NCBI RefSeq assembly: GCF_002161285.1
Contig: NZ_NFHH01000008.1
Coordinates: forward strand, 62,001 to 126,000
Source: Blautia sp. An81
GTDB lineage: Bacteria > Bacillota > Clostridia > Lachnospirales > Lachnospiraceae
Reading direction: 5' to 3'
Length of the DNA: 64,000 nt
The position numbers and the translations under genes were made by a program. The notes below the pieces were generated by a model. It saw only the letters and a list, made by a program, of their open reading frames with translations, was not told the origin of the DNA and ran no database searches. Of the stretch, positions 1 through 7,625 are shown in pieces; positions within the stretch are counted from its first letter, which is position 1, and every line of letters begins with the position of its first letter.

Positions 1-2
1 TT

Positions 3-314
3 TTAGGCGCAATGCTGGAAGCGGTTATAAAACCCAAATGGCCAGAAGATTTCAAAAGAATTATCGACATTACTTACCGTTTTTCTTCCGGATGGCGTAG
101 AGTTCATAACCCTATAACCGGCCATGATGTAGCCGATGATCTGACCACAACGGAGTTTGCGATTGCCATGCTTGCAGCCCGTAACTGGACAACCCAGGAG
201 ATCGCAGAACACCTGAATATCTCCGTAAACACGGTAAAAAGCCATATCTCCGAGGCCATGCGGAAACTGAATGTAAGGAACCGGAAAAGCCTGAAACAAT
301 ATATGTTAGAGTAA
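3..314 (+). CDS. LuxR-type regulator, C-terminal part
   Basis: This is the C-terminal portion of a transcriptional regulator. The frame is open to the left edge (codons before the ATG at 12 encode Leu-Gly-Ala), so the true start is probably outside the window. The last 65 residues form a LuxR/GerE helix-turn-helix: LTTTEFAIAMLAARNWTTQE, then IAEHLNISVNTVKSHI, then a KLNVRNR stretch, ending in KQYMLE. Such domains bind DNA as dimers and are usually fused to an N-terminal receiver or sensor domain, which is not visible here. A hairpin terminator follows at 341-377. It lies upstream of and parallel to the radical SAM cassette and may control it, but that is only inference from position. Confidence 0.75.
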   Translation, partial: LGAMLEAVIKPKWPEDFKRIIDITYRFSSGWRRVHNPITGHDVADDLTTTEFAIAMLAARNWTTQEIAEHLNISVNTVKSHISEAMRKLNVRNRKSLKQYMLE

Positions 315-340
315 GAAAAATATCTGAAAAGCCTTTGGCT

Positions 341-377
341 ATCACCCATTTCGACGGGGAGAATGGGTGATGGTTTT
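341..377 (+). terminator. Rho-independent terminator after the LuxR-type gene
   Basis: A 10-bp inverted repeat (ATCACCCATT at 341-350, AATGGGTGAT at 362-371) is followed by GGTTTTT. It closes the LuxR-type gene and separates it from the radical SAM cassette. Confidence 0.7.
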
Positions 378-661
378 TCCAGGATTTTCCCTGTATAATA
401 AAAAAAGCTGCATTGTGGATACTGATAGAAAACAGTTGCCCGGAGTCCAGGTATTCTGTGATGGAAGAACGACGCTCTTTTATGAAAAAGGAAAAGAAAC
501 CATGATTGTGGAACCTTTGGTATGGAGGCTGTCACACAGAACTATCGGAGAACCCGGAATACTGGAAAAGACGGAAAATTTGCACTAAGGATCGCCTTGA
601 ACGCTTTCCTGAGAGCTGAATTCAGGCAGGAAAGCAGGCGGATATAACAGGGAGTGATGGG
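378..661 (+). other. Leader of the radical SAM cassette, no clear gene
   Basis: This stretch carries a good -10 hexamer (TATAAT, 394-399) without a convincing -35. A 14-codon frame at 461-505 reads MEERRSFMKKEKKP and stops. Directly overlapping in another frame, an ATG at 502 begins a 28-residue peptide (MIVEPLVWRLSHRT...) that ends at 588. A leader beginning with Lys-rich residues and a KP motif would suit a RiPP precursor, but no single intact frame contains both halves. It may hold a broken or frameshifted precursor peptide, or nothing coding. A good ribosome site (GGGAGTGATGGG) near the end belongs to the PqqD-like gene. Confidence 0.35.
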
Positions 662-985
662 ATGAAATTAAAAGATGGACTGATACTCAGGGAAGTGGCT
701 GGTCAGTATGTGATCGTACCGACAGGGAAACGGGTCAAGGATGTGACAGGAGTTCTGTATATGACCAAACCTGCGGCAGCCCTGTGGGACTATATGCAGA
801 GTCATGACTTTGAAAAAGAAGACCTGATCAAGCTGACCATGGAACGGTATACAGACGCCACATACGACCAGGTATCAGCAGACCTGGATAAATTTTTAAA
901 GGAGCTGGCAGAACGAGGCATTCTGGAGGTAGAAGGCCAGATATATGGAAATTTCAGTATGCGTCTGCCGAAACAGCCAAAATGA
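662..985 (+). CDS. PqqD-like peptide-recognition protein
   Basis: A 107-aa PqqD-family protein (RiPP recognition element fold). It begins MKLKDGLILREVAGQYVIVP and has the typical order of beta-hairpin, then the LWDYMQS helix, then a C-terminal winged-helix part ending KELAERGILEV. Proteins of this family bind the leader of a precursor peptide and present it to a radical SAM enzyme or cyclase. Its stop codon overlaps the next start (ATGA at 982-985), so it is translationally coupled to the radical SAM gene. This supports a joint maturation complex. The peptide it recognises is not obvious in the window. Confidence 0.8.
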   Translation: MKLKDGLILREVAGQYVIVPTGKRVKDVTGVLYMTKPAAALWDYMQSHDFEKEDLIKLTMERYTDATYDQVSADLDKFLKELAERGILEVEGQIYGNFSMRLPKQPK

Positions 986-2022
986 GCAGCCATGAATTTG
1001 AACCTGCCTGCAGGAGAATGGAATGGCTGGATCCTTTTTATAAGGCAGTATGGGAGAAAGCTTTTGCAGAGGCAATCCCTATATCCGGAACTTTTGAACT
1101 GACATCCAGGTGCAACTTTAACTGCCGTATGTGTTACGTACATCTGCCGGAATCTGAAATCGGCAGACATGGCAGGGAACTGACAGCAAAAGAATGGATT
1201 CGGATTGCTACAGAAGCAAAAGACGCAGGAACTACCTGGCTTTGCATTACCGGAGGAGAACCTCTGATGCACCCGGAATTTGAAACTATTTGGCGGGAAT
1301 TGAACCAGATGGGATTTTTCATCACCCTGCAGACCAATGCTTCTCTGGTACCAAGATTTGAAAAACTGTTCCAGGAATGTCCGCCCCGGGCCTGTAAGAT
1401 TACCCTGTATGGATCCAGCGATCAGGTGTACGCAGATGTGTGCCAGATAGAAAAAGGATTTGCAAGGGCTAATGCGGGAATCCAGATGTTAAGGCAGATG
1501 AAGATACCAATCGAATTGGTCAGCACGGTGATCCGCCAGAATCTGGATGATGTGGAAAATATCATTCGGTATGTGGGAAAAAATAAGCTTCAGTGGATCC
1601 CTAACATAAACGTAAGGACTGCCGGACGAGGGGTAGAGGTAGATATGAAAAATCTGCGGATCCGCCCGCCGAAAATAGATAAGCCAGCCGGACAGGAAAC
1701 GACAGGACAGAAAAAAAGAATTATGGATCCGGACAGAAAGCCTTGTACATATTGTAAAGATTTTCGCTTGGGCTATTGGATTGTCTGGAACGGATATATG
1801 AGATTCTGCAGCTTTATGAACGGCCCGGATATTCCGGTGAGGGACAAGCCCTTTCAAGAATGCTGGCAAGAACTGGTTAAATTCCAGGAAAGCCTTCAGT
1901 GGCCGGAAGAATGCAGGATATGCGAACAGAAAGAAAGCTGTGCAAGGTGTGCAGCCTTGTTTGATATAGAGAATGGAAATTTGAAGATGAAAGATGAATT
2001 TTGTAAGAAGAGAAAGGGGTAG
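982..2022 (+). CDS. Radical SAM/SPASM maturase
   Basis: A 346-aa radical SAM enzyme. The cluster-binding motif C-x3-C-x2-C is at Cys44, Cys48 and Cys51 (CNFNCRMC), and the GGEP motif of the SAM site follows (CITGGEPLMHP). The C-terminal third, from about residue 254, is a Cys-rich SPASM-type auxiliary cluster region (CTYC, later CRICEQKESCARC and a final FCKK). Such enzymes make radical-based crosslinks, epimerisations or thioethers on peptide substrates. It is coupled to the PqqD-like gene by a 4-bp overlap and is followed 6 bp later by the 134-aa gene. The exact chemistry cannot be read from the sequence. Confidence 0.85.
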   Translation: MSSHEFEPACRRMEWLDPFYKAVWEKAFAEAIPISGTFELTSRCNFNCRMCYVHLPESEIGRHGRELTAKEWIRIATEAKDAGTTWLCITGGEPLMHPEFETIWRELNQMGFFITLQTNASLVPRFEKLFQECPPRACKITLYGSSDQVYADVCQIEKGFARANAGIQMLRQMKIPIELVSTVIRQNLDDVENIIRYVGKNKLQWIPNINVRTAGRGVEVDMKNLRIRPPKIDKPAGQETTGQKKRIMDPDRKPCTYCKDFRLGYWIVWNGYMRFCSFMNGPDIPVRDKPFQECWQELVKFQESLQWPEECRICEQKESCARCAALFDIENGNLKMKDEFCKKRKG

Positions 2023-2028
2023 TGGAGT

Positions 2029-2433
2029 ATGGGAACAATTTATGGTGAGTCTCCAGCACTGCAGGTAAATGGAGATGGATATTTGGAAGACGGGGGAATT
2101 GCCATGTATTCAGCTGACAGCGGAGGAGGAACGATTTCAGGAGGATCTAATGAAGATGGATCTTATGATTCTGAGTTTCGAATTTATTGGACAATTACGG
2201 ATAATGGAGATGGAACATATTCAGGTGGGGTAACAGGTGTAAGCTGGTTTACGGAAACGGGACCATTTTTGAATGTGACAAATATAAGTGAAATTTGGAC
2301 GGCTGCACAAGATGCAAATTTAGTAGAATATTTTGGCCCTTGGAACAATAGTACAGATAGTCTTGATAAACTAGCATATCTAAATTATTTAAATGAACAG
2401 GGTGCAGGTGAATGTTTTAAACTGAGTCTTTAG
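2029..2433 (+). CDS. Unrecognised Gly/Ser/Asp-rich protein in radical SAM cassette
   Basis: A 134-aa protein I do not recognise. It starts 6 bp after the radical SAM stop, with GGAGT ahead of the ATG. The N-terminal two thirds are rich in Gly, Ser, Asp and aromatic residues (for example GGGTISGGSNEDGSYDSEF and DNGDGTYSGGVTG), suggesting beta-strand repeats or a low-complexity region. The C-terminal part (NISEIWTAAQDANLVEYFGP, then a Leu/Asn-rich stretch) ends ECFKLSL with a single Cys. There is no signal peptide or membrane segment. Its base composition becomes visibly more AT-rich than the flanking genes. From position alone it could be an unusually large substrate of the maturase, or an immunity or accessory protein. 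Confidence 0.6.
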   Translation: MGTIYGESPALQVNGDGYLEDGGIAMYSADSGGGTISGGSNEDGSYDSEFRIYWTITDNGDGTYSGGVTGVSWFTETGPFLNVTNISEIWTAAQDANLVEYFGPWNNSTDSLDKLAYLNYLNEQGAGECFKLSL

Positions 2434-2435
2434 TT

Positions 2436-3218
2436 ATGAATTTTTATTCAGTAGTTGGAATGCCGTTTCAAGTTATGACAGAATTTGAGTGTGATGAATG
2501 GCAAAAGTTTTGGATAAAAGAAAGTGATTATATTTTTTTTCGCTTGGAACTGTTACATAAGATAGAAGAAATACATGGATTAGAAAATTTTGAAGTTCCT
2601 ACAAATATGAAATATATTATACGGCGTGGTGGAGATGTAATGGTTGCGGATAATAAATGGAGAAATGCAATTATTCTTCCTTTACAAGATAATTCTCATT
2701 TGTCGAGTTTTTTTTGCCAACTGTTTTATACCCATGCCGTCCAGCGTCACATTCTCTACCTACATAGTTCCCTAATTGATTATCAAGGCCATGGCTTAAT
2801 GTTCCTTGGTCCCTCCGGTATCGGCAAGACCACCCAGGCTGAACTATGGAACCAGTACCGTGACGCCTTGATTATCAATGGAGATGTGGTATTCGTTCAG
2901 GAAACTCCGGAAGCTTTCTTGGGCTGGGGTACTCCCTGGCATGGTTCCTCACCTTATTGTGAGAATACCAATGTACCGGTCTGTGCCATGATCGTTCTGA
3001 AGCAGGCTCCGGAAAATTCTATCCGGGAGCTTATGGGTTTTGAAAAGGTAACTGCAGTTTCTAACAGCGTATTTTATCCGCGCTGGCTGGAAAACGGCAT
3101 GGAACTTTGTCTGGAAACTTTGGATCATCTGCTTACAAAGCTTCCAGTCTACGAACTCTCCTGCCGCCCGGATGAGGATGCGGTGAAGCTCACCGAAGAG
3201 ACCATCTTCGGCAAATAA
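2436..3218 (+). CDS. HPr-kinase-like P-loop protein of the maturation cassette
   Basis: A 260-aa protein with an HprK-like kinase fold. The P-loop is FLGPSGIGKTTQAELW near residue 130, followed by an acidic NGDVVF segment and the WGTPWHGSS motif common to HprK-related proteins of RiPP clusters. Some lasso-peptide kinases of this type phosphorylate the peptide, but the substrate here is unknown. The start is 2 bp after the preceding stop and has no clear ribosome site, which suggests coupling. The first ~95 codons are AT-rich while the rest matches the flanking composition, as if two segments of different origin were joined near 2720. Confidence 0.7.
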   Translation: MNFYSVVGMPFQVMTEFECDEWQKFWIKESDYIFFRLELLHKIEEIHGLENFEVPTNMKYIIRRGGDVMVADNKWRNAIILPLQDNSHLSSFFCQLFYTHAVQRHILYLHSSLIDYQGHGLMFLGPSGIGKTTQAELWNQYRDALIINGDVVFVQETPEAFLGWGTPWHGSSPYCENTNVPVCAMIVLKQAPENSIRELMGFEKVTAVSNSVFYPRWLENGMELCLETLDHLLTKLPVYELSCRPDEDAVKLTEETIFGK

Positions 3219-3591
3219 ACAATGTATATATTATGTACGTTATATACGACTTATACATACCAAAACACATTACAAACCTTGAAAATTTAGCACCCTAAAC
3301 TAAGCCGGCAAAGTACAACCAGGAATCACTGCAGACTGACCATGAAAATGGACAAATATTCCCGATTTCACTTATACCGGGCAGCTCTGTACATAGTCTA
3401 CGAAAAGCCCGCAGCGATTCCTGCCACACACTTACTTATCGTTTTGGGCGTCAAAATTTTCAACAGAATCTCATTCCTGTATTCGGGGGAAATGCAGAAT
3501 ATGGGAATGGGATTTTTATGTCTGCGGGACGAAAGATCCGGCGGATAAATACCGGCAGAAAGCCTGCTGTATCCAGATAAGGGGAGTATCT
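3219..3591 (+). other. Intergenic region, no supported gene
   Basis: An AT-rich start (repeated TATATA/TATACA motifs around 3222-3262) is followed by more balanced sequence. A 68-codon open frame at 3342-3548 has no ribosome site and no recognisable features, so I do not call it. GGGGAG at 3581-3586 is the ribosome site of the downstream ABC gene. I see no clear terminator for the HprK-like gene. Confidence 0.4.
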
Positions 3592-5352
3592 ATGAGCGGC
3601 GTAAAACATATCATTCAGCGGATCCGGGAGGGCAGGCTGAAGCAGCTGATAGGTGAACTGCTGTGGATGTATGCCTATGTCCGGCGCTATTGGTTTTTGA
3701 TAGGAGTTTACATACTTCTGGGAGCTTCAGGCTCTGTTCTGTCTCTGGGGACTTCTGTGGTGAGCAGAGACCTGGTAGACGCTGTCACAGGAGTAAATTC
3801 TATGGAGATTGTCCGGGTGGCAGCTACCTATGTGGGAGTAGGGGTTTCCCAGATTTTTATTAATGCGGTAAAGTCCAGGATGTCTCTGAAGGTGCGTCTG
3901 AAGGTGACCAATGAGATCCGGGCGGATATTTATGAACAGGTACTCCGGACCAACTGGGAGTCGCTGGCCAAATACCGGTCGGGAGACCTGCTATACCGGG
4001 TAAATGGAGATGCAGGAATGGTGGCCAATACCATTCTTTCTTTTCTTCCTAACGTGGTGACCACACTGATCAGTTTTGGAGGTGCTTTTGTTATTGTGAT
4101 CCAACATGATCCGGTGATGGCAGTGATTGCCCTTCTGGGAGCCCCCATATCTTTTATTACTTCAAGATATTCGGCAAAGCGTATGCGGCAGTTTCAGAGA
4201 GACAATCAGAATGTAGCCAGCGACCGGACGGTTTTTGATCAGGAGACTTTTCAGAATCTGCAGTTTATCAAGGCATTTGGCATGCTGGACAGGGTAACGG
4301 AGAAATTCCACAAGATTCAGCAGGAATCTGTGGATATTGCTCTGCGGCAGAATAAATTTCAGCAGTATATGACCATTATTACCTCCCTGGTGGGCCAGGC
4401 TGTGGGATATGCCTGCTATGGATTTGCAGCGTTTCGTCTGTGGCAGGGGGAGATCAGCTACGGCACTATGACCATGTTTGTGTCTATGGCCGGGTCTTTA
4501 AGGGGATCTTTCAGCGGGATCCTGAATATGGCTCCAATGGTGATCCGGGCAGGAATCAGCGCAGAGCGGATCATGGAGATCACCAGCCTTCCCCGGGATT
4601 CCATGGAGGATAAAGAAGAGGCTGAGGAGATCAAGGCCAGGGCAAAGGAAGAGGGCGTCTTTGTACATATGGAAGACGTGGACTTTGCCTATGAAGAAGA
4701 GAAATGGATTTACCGGGAGGGGAATTTCCGGGCAGAGCCGGGAGAAATCGTGGCGCTTATCGGCCCTTCGGGCCAGGGAAAAACTACAACTTTAAATTTG
4801 ATCCTGGGTCTTTATCATCCCCAGAAGGGACGGATCCAGGTGGGGAATCCGGATGGTCAGGTCCTTCGGGCTTCTTCTTCTACCAGATGTCTGTTCAGCT
4901 ATATTCCTCAGGGAAATACCATGTTCTCCGGAACCATCGCAGAGAACATGCGGATGGTGAAGCCGGAAGCCACAGACCAGGAGATCCGGGAGGCGCTGGA
5001 GGCTGCCTGCGCCTGGGAGTTTGTGGAGAAGCTGGATGGCGGCATGGATACCGAGGTCCGGGAGCGGGGCACCAGGTTTTCGGAAGGCCAGAAACAGCGG
5101 CTTTCCATTGCCAGAGCTCTTCTGGCAGATGCGCCGGTGATGATCCTGGACGAGGCTACCAGTGCCCTGGATGTGGCTACGGAGCGAAGGGTTCTCAGGA
5201 GGATCATTAAGAAGGAGCCTCACCGGACGGTGATCGTAGCCGCCCACAGGCCCAGCGTATTCTCTATGTGCAGCCGGGTTTATAAGATAGGAGAAGGAAA
5301 AGTACGGGAAGTAGACGAAGAGGAGATTCAGGAGTTCCTGAATGAGTTTTGA
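3592..5352 (+). CDS. ABC exporter, fused membrane and ATPase domains
   Basis: A 586-aa half-transporter of the type IV (B-family) exporter class. Several hydrophobic segments in residues 20-310 are followed by a nucleotide-binding domain with Walker A (GPSGQGKTT), a signature motif in the variant form FSEGQ, Walker B (MILDEATSALD) and an H-loop (AAHRPS). It lacks an N-terminal C39 peptidase, so it would not itself cleave a leader. It could export the product of the upstream maturation cassette. However, it sits only 21 bp ahead of the exopolysaccharide control genes and probably heads that operon. As a half-transporter it should act as a homodimer. The substrate is unknown. Confidence 0.85.
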   Translation: MSGVKHIIQRIREGRLKQLIGELLWMYAYVRRYWFLIGVYILLGASGSVLSLGTSVVSRDLVDAVTGVNSMEIVRVAATYVGVGVSQIFINAVKSRMSLKVRLKVTNEIRADIYEQVLRTNWESLAKYRSGDLLYRVNGDAGMVANTILSFLPNVVTTLISFGGAFVIVIQHDPVMAVIALLGAPISFITSRYSAKRMRQFQRDNQNVASDRTVFDQETFQNLQFIKAFGMLDRVTEKFHKIQQESVDIALRQNKFQQYMTIITSLVGQAVGYACYGFAAFRLWQGEISYGTMTMFVSMAGSLRGSFSGILNMAPMVIRAGISAERIMEITSLPRDSMEDKEEAEEIKARAKEEGVFVHMEDVDFAYEEEKWIYREGNFRAEPGEIVALIGPSGQGKTTTLNLILGLYHPQKGRIQVGNPDGQVLRASSSTRCLFSYIPQGNTMFSGTIAENMRMVKPEATDQEIREALEAACAWEFVEKLDGGMDTEVRERGTRFSEGQKQRLSIARALLADAPVMILDEATSALDVATERRVLRRIIKKEPHRTVIVAAHRPSVFSMCSRVYKIGEGKVREVDEEEIQEFLNEF

Positions 5353-5373
5353 GAATAAAGAAAGGAAACTGTT

Positions 5374-6201
5374 ATGAGATTTGTCAGAGCTGGGGTAGTG
5401 ATGATTTTTATTTTGTCTCTGGTAATCTTTGGCGTATCCCGGGTAGTTCTTTTTCAGAACCGGGATCCCAATGAACCGGAGATCGTAAGTGACCGGGAGA
5501 TTTTGGAGATTCCCTGTGAGTATACCCAGGAACAGCTGTTAGAGGGGCTTACAGCCTCAGATCAGGAAGACGGGGATCTGACCTCGCAGATCGTGGCAGG
5601 CTCTTTTTCCAGATTTATTGAGCCGGGATTGTGCAACATGACCTATGTGGTCTTTGACTCTGCTGATCAGCCTGCCTCTCTTACCAGACAGGTAAGGTTC
5701 ACCGACTATCATTCTCCCAGGTTTACCCTGACGGAGCCTCTGGTGTTTTCAGAGGGAGAAGGAAGCTATGATGAACTGATGGGCCGGCTGGGCGCCCAGG
5801 ATCAGCTGGATGGGGATCTTTCTGACTGGATCACCCAGACAGATACAGATGTAAATTATCAGAGGGCAGGAAGCTATACCACGACTTTAGAGATGAGCAA
5901 CAGCCTGGGGGATACGGTGACCCAGGATCTGCCGATCCATGTGGTGGCTGCAGAGGGGCATTCTCTGGAGATTGTTTTGAATACCGGGATTGTTTATATA
6001 GACCAGGGCAGCGGTATTGACGCCGCAGCCTATATTCAGGAACTTTTGGACAACCAGGGCAATAATCTGGATACCAGCCTTATTTCGTCGGAATCAAATG
6101 TGGATCCCCAGACGCCAGGCTGTTATGAGATTCATTATCAGGCAGATGACGGACAGGGAAATTCCGGGGAAACCTGGCTGACTGTGATCGTAGAAGGATG
6201 A
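5374..6201 (+). CDS. Membrane-anchored protein with Ig-like (DUF5011-type) domains
   Basis: A 275-aa protein with one N-terminal transmembrane segment (VVMIFILSLVIFGVSRVVLF, residues 9-28) and an extracellular part. Two or three repeats resemble DUF5011/Ig-like modules: the D-x-x-D-G-D-L-T motif occurs as DQEDGDLTS and DQLDGDLSD, and each module ends in a GxYxxxY-type strand. Such proteins often accompany Wzz/BY-kinase genes in Clostridia and may help organise polysaccharide export at the surface, but no enzymatic motif is seen. It lies 21 bp after the ABC gene and 13 bp before the kinase gene, so it is part of one operon. Confidence 0.65.
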   Translation: MRFVRAGVVMIFILSLVIFGVSRVVLFQNRDPNEPEIVSDREILEIPCEYTQEQLLEGLTASDQEDGDLTSQIVAGSFSRFIEPGLCNMTYVVFDSADQPASLTRQVRFTDYHSPRFTLTEPLVFSEGEGSYDELMGRLGAQDQLDGDLSDWITQTDTDVNYQRAGSYTTTLEMSNSLGDTVTQDLPIHVVAAEGHSLEIVLNTGIVYIDQGSGIDAAAYIQELLDNQGNNLDTSLISSESNVDPQTPGCYEIHYQADDGQGNSGETWLTVIVEG

Positions 6202-6214
6202 AAGGAGGAGGCAG

Positions 6215-7621
6215 ATGAATCGGGAACTTTTTCGACTGGATGAAATAAGCATAAGAGGCCTCTGTCTTGAGCTTCTTCAGAGCCTATGGATGATCCTGGT
6301 GATCGGTGTGTCTCTGTGGCTGGGGATCACCGGGGTCCACACTTTGATCTATGAGCCGGCTTATACTTCAACCGCTACCCTGGTGGTAACAGTGAAGGGA
6401 GAGAGCAGCGCCTATTCCTCTCTGTCGGTGACCAGCCAGATGGCAGATGTTTTCGGCGAGGTGTTTCAGAGCTCGGCTTTAAGGTCCAGGATCATAGAAG
6501 ATGTGGGAGAGGAAATCACAGGAGATATTACCTGTACTCCTATTACAGACACCAACCTGCTTACTTTAAGCGTGTCCAGCCCGGATCCGCGGCAGGCGTA
6601 TCTGTTTATCAATTCTGCTTTGGAAAATTATGAACAGGTGGCCCAGGATGTGTTCTCTAACGCTTCCCTGCAGATTTTACAGGAGCCTCAGGTGCCTTCT
6701 TCACCTTCCAATACTTCCTGGATCATGGCCAGGCGGAATCTGCTGACGGCAGCAGGAATGCTGGCAATGGCGGCAGTGATCTGCCTTTTCTATCTCCTCC
6801 GGTTTACAGTGAAAAGTCCTTCTTCCGCTTCCAGGCTTCTGGATGGAACGGTCCGGGGGATCATTCCCTTTGAGAGCAAGGGGATCCTGGGAAGGAAGAA
6901 TACCAAGAAAGCCCTTCTTCTGAATTCTCCCCTGGTAAGCATGGACTTTGCCGAGGCCAGCAGAAGAGCTGAGGCTAAGGTAGAGTATCATATGAGGCGG
7001 AATGATCAGAAGATCCTGCTGGTCACCAGTATCAGTGAAAATGAAGGGAAATCTACAGTGGCGGCTAATATTGCCCTGGCTCTGGCGGAGAAGCACCAGA
7101 AGGTGCTTCTGGTGGACGGGGATCTGCGGCAGCCTGCCCAGTATAAGGTTTTTGAGGAAAAAAGTGCAGGAAGGACTTCTGTAGAGCAGGTATTTACGGG
7201 AAAGGCCTCCTGGAAGGAGAATCTGTATTATAATAAAGCTGCAGGTATATGGGAGCTGTTCCAGTTTTCCGGCGCAAAAGATCCGGCTGCGGTCTTTGCA
7301 GAGGCACCTATGAAGACTCTGGCCCGGGAGTGGAAACAGGAGATGGACTATATTATCATAGACTGTCCGCCTACGGCAGTATCCACTGACGCAGAAGTCT
7401 GGATGGAAGCAGCGGATACTGTGCTATTAGTAGTCCGGGAGGACTGGTCTGATGTGCGGATAGTTAACGATACGGTAGATATGATCTGGCAGAGCGGCTG
7501 TGATTTCTCAGGATTTATTCTGAATGCTTTTCACAGAGACTGGATTTCCCAGAGTTCCGGATATGGATATGATTATGGAAACTATGGGAAAAACATCCGG
7601 AGAGGAGACCAAAGAGGATAA
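6215..7621 (+). CDS. Wzz/BY-kinase fusion (polysaccharide chain-length regulator), copy 1
   Basis: A 468-aa membrane protein fusing a Wzz chain-length domain to a bacterial tyrosine kinase. Two transmembrane segments (about residues 20-45 and 170-195) flank the extracellular part. The cytoplasmic kinase carries Walker A (ENEGKSTVAANIA), Walker A' (LLVDGDLRQP) and Walker B (YIIIDCPP). The tail is moderately Tyr-rich (GYGYDYGNYG), the usual autophosphorylation cluster. These proteins control polymerisation and export of capsule or exopolysaccharide. The ribosome site AAGGAGG lies just upstream. The next gene encodes a second, divergent copy, and a phosphatase follows. Confidence 0.85.
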   Translation: MNRELFRLDEISIRGLCLELLQSLWMILVIGVSLWLGITGVHTLIYEPAYTSTATLVVTVKGESSAYSSLSVTSQMADVFGEVFQSSALRSRIIEDVGEEITGDITCTPITDTNLLTLSVSSPDPRQAYLFINSALENYEQVAQDVFSNASLQILQEPQVPSSPSNTSWIMARRNLLTAAGMLAMAAVICLFYLLRFTVKSPSSASRLLDGTVRGIIPFESKGILGRKNTKKALLLNSPLVSMDFAEASRRAEAKVEYHMRRNDQKILLVTSISENEGKSTVAANIALALAEKHQKVLLVDGDLRQPAQYKVFEEKSAGRTSVEQVFTGKASWKENLYYNKAAGIWELFQFSGAKDPAAVFAEAPMKTLAREWKQEMDYIIIDCPPTAVSTDAEVWMEAADTVLLVVREDWSDVRIVNDTVDMIWQSGCDFSGFILNAFHRDWISQSSGYGYDYGNYGKNIRRGDQRG

Positions 7622-7625
7622 AAGT

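Noticed and set aside
461-3218. Lasso peptide cluster
   Set aside because: HprK-like and PqqD-like proteins occur in lasso clusters, but there is no asparagine-synthetase-like cyclase or leader protease here, and a radical SAM enzyme is present instead.
3342-3548. 68-codon open frame between the HprK-like and ABC genes
   Set aside because: No ribosome site, no recognisable motif, and composition of intergenic sequence.
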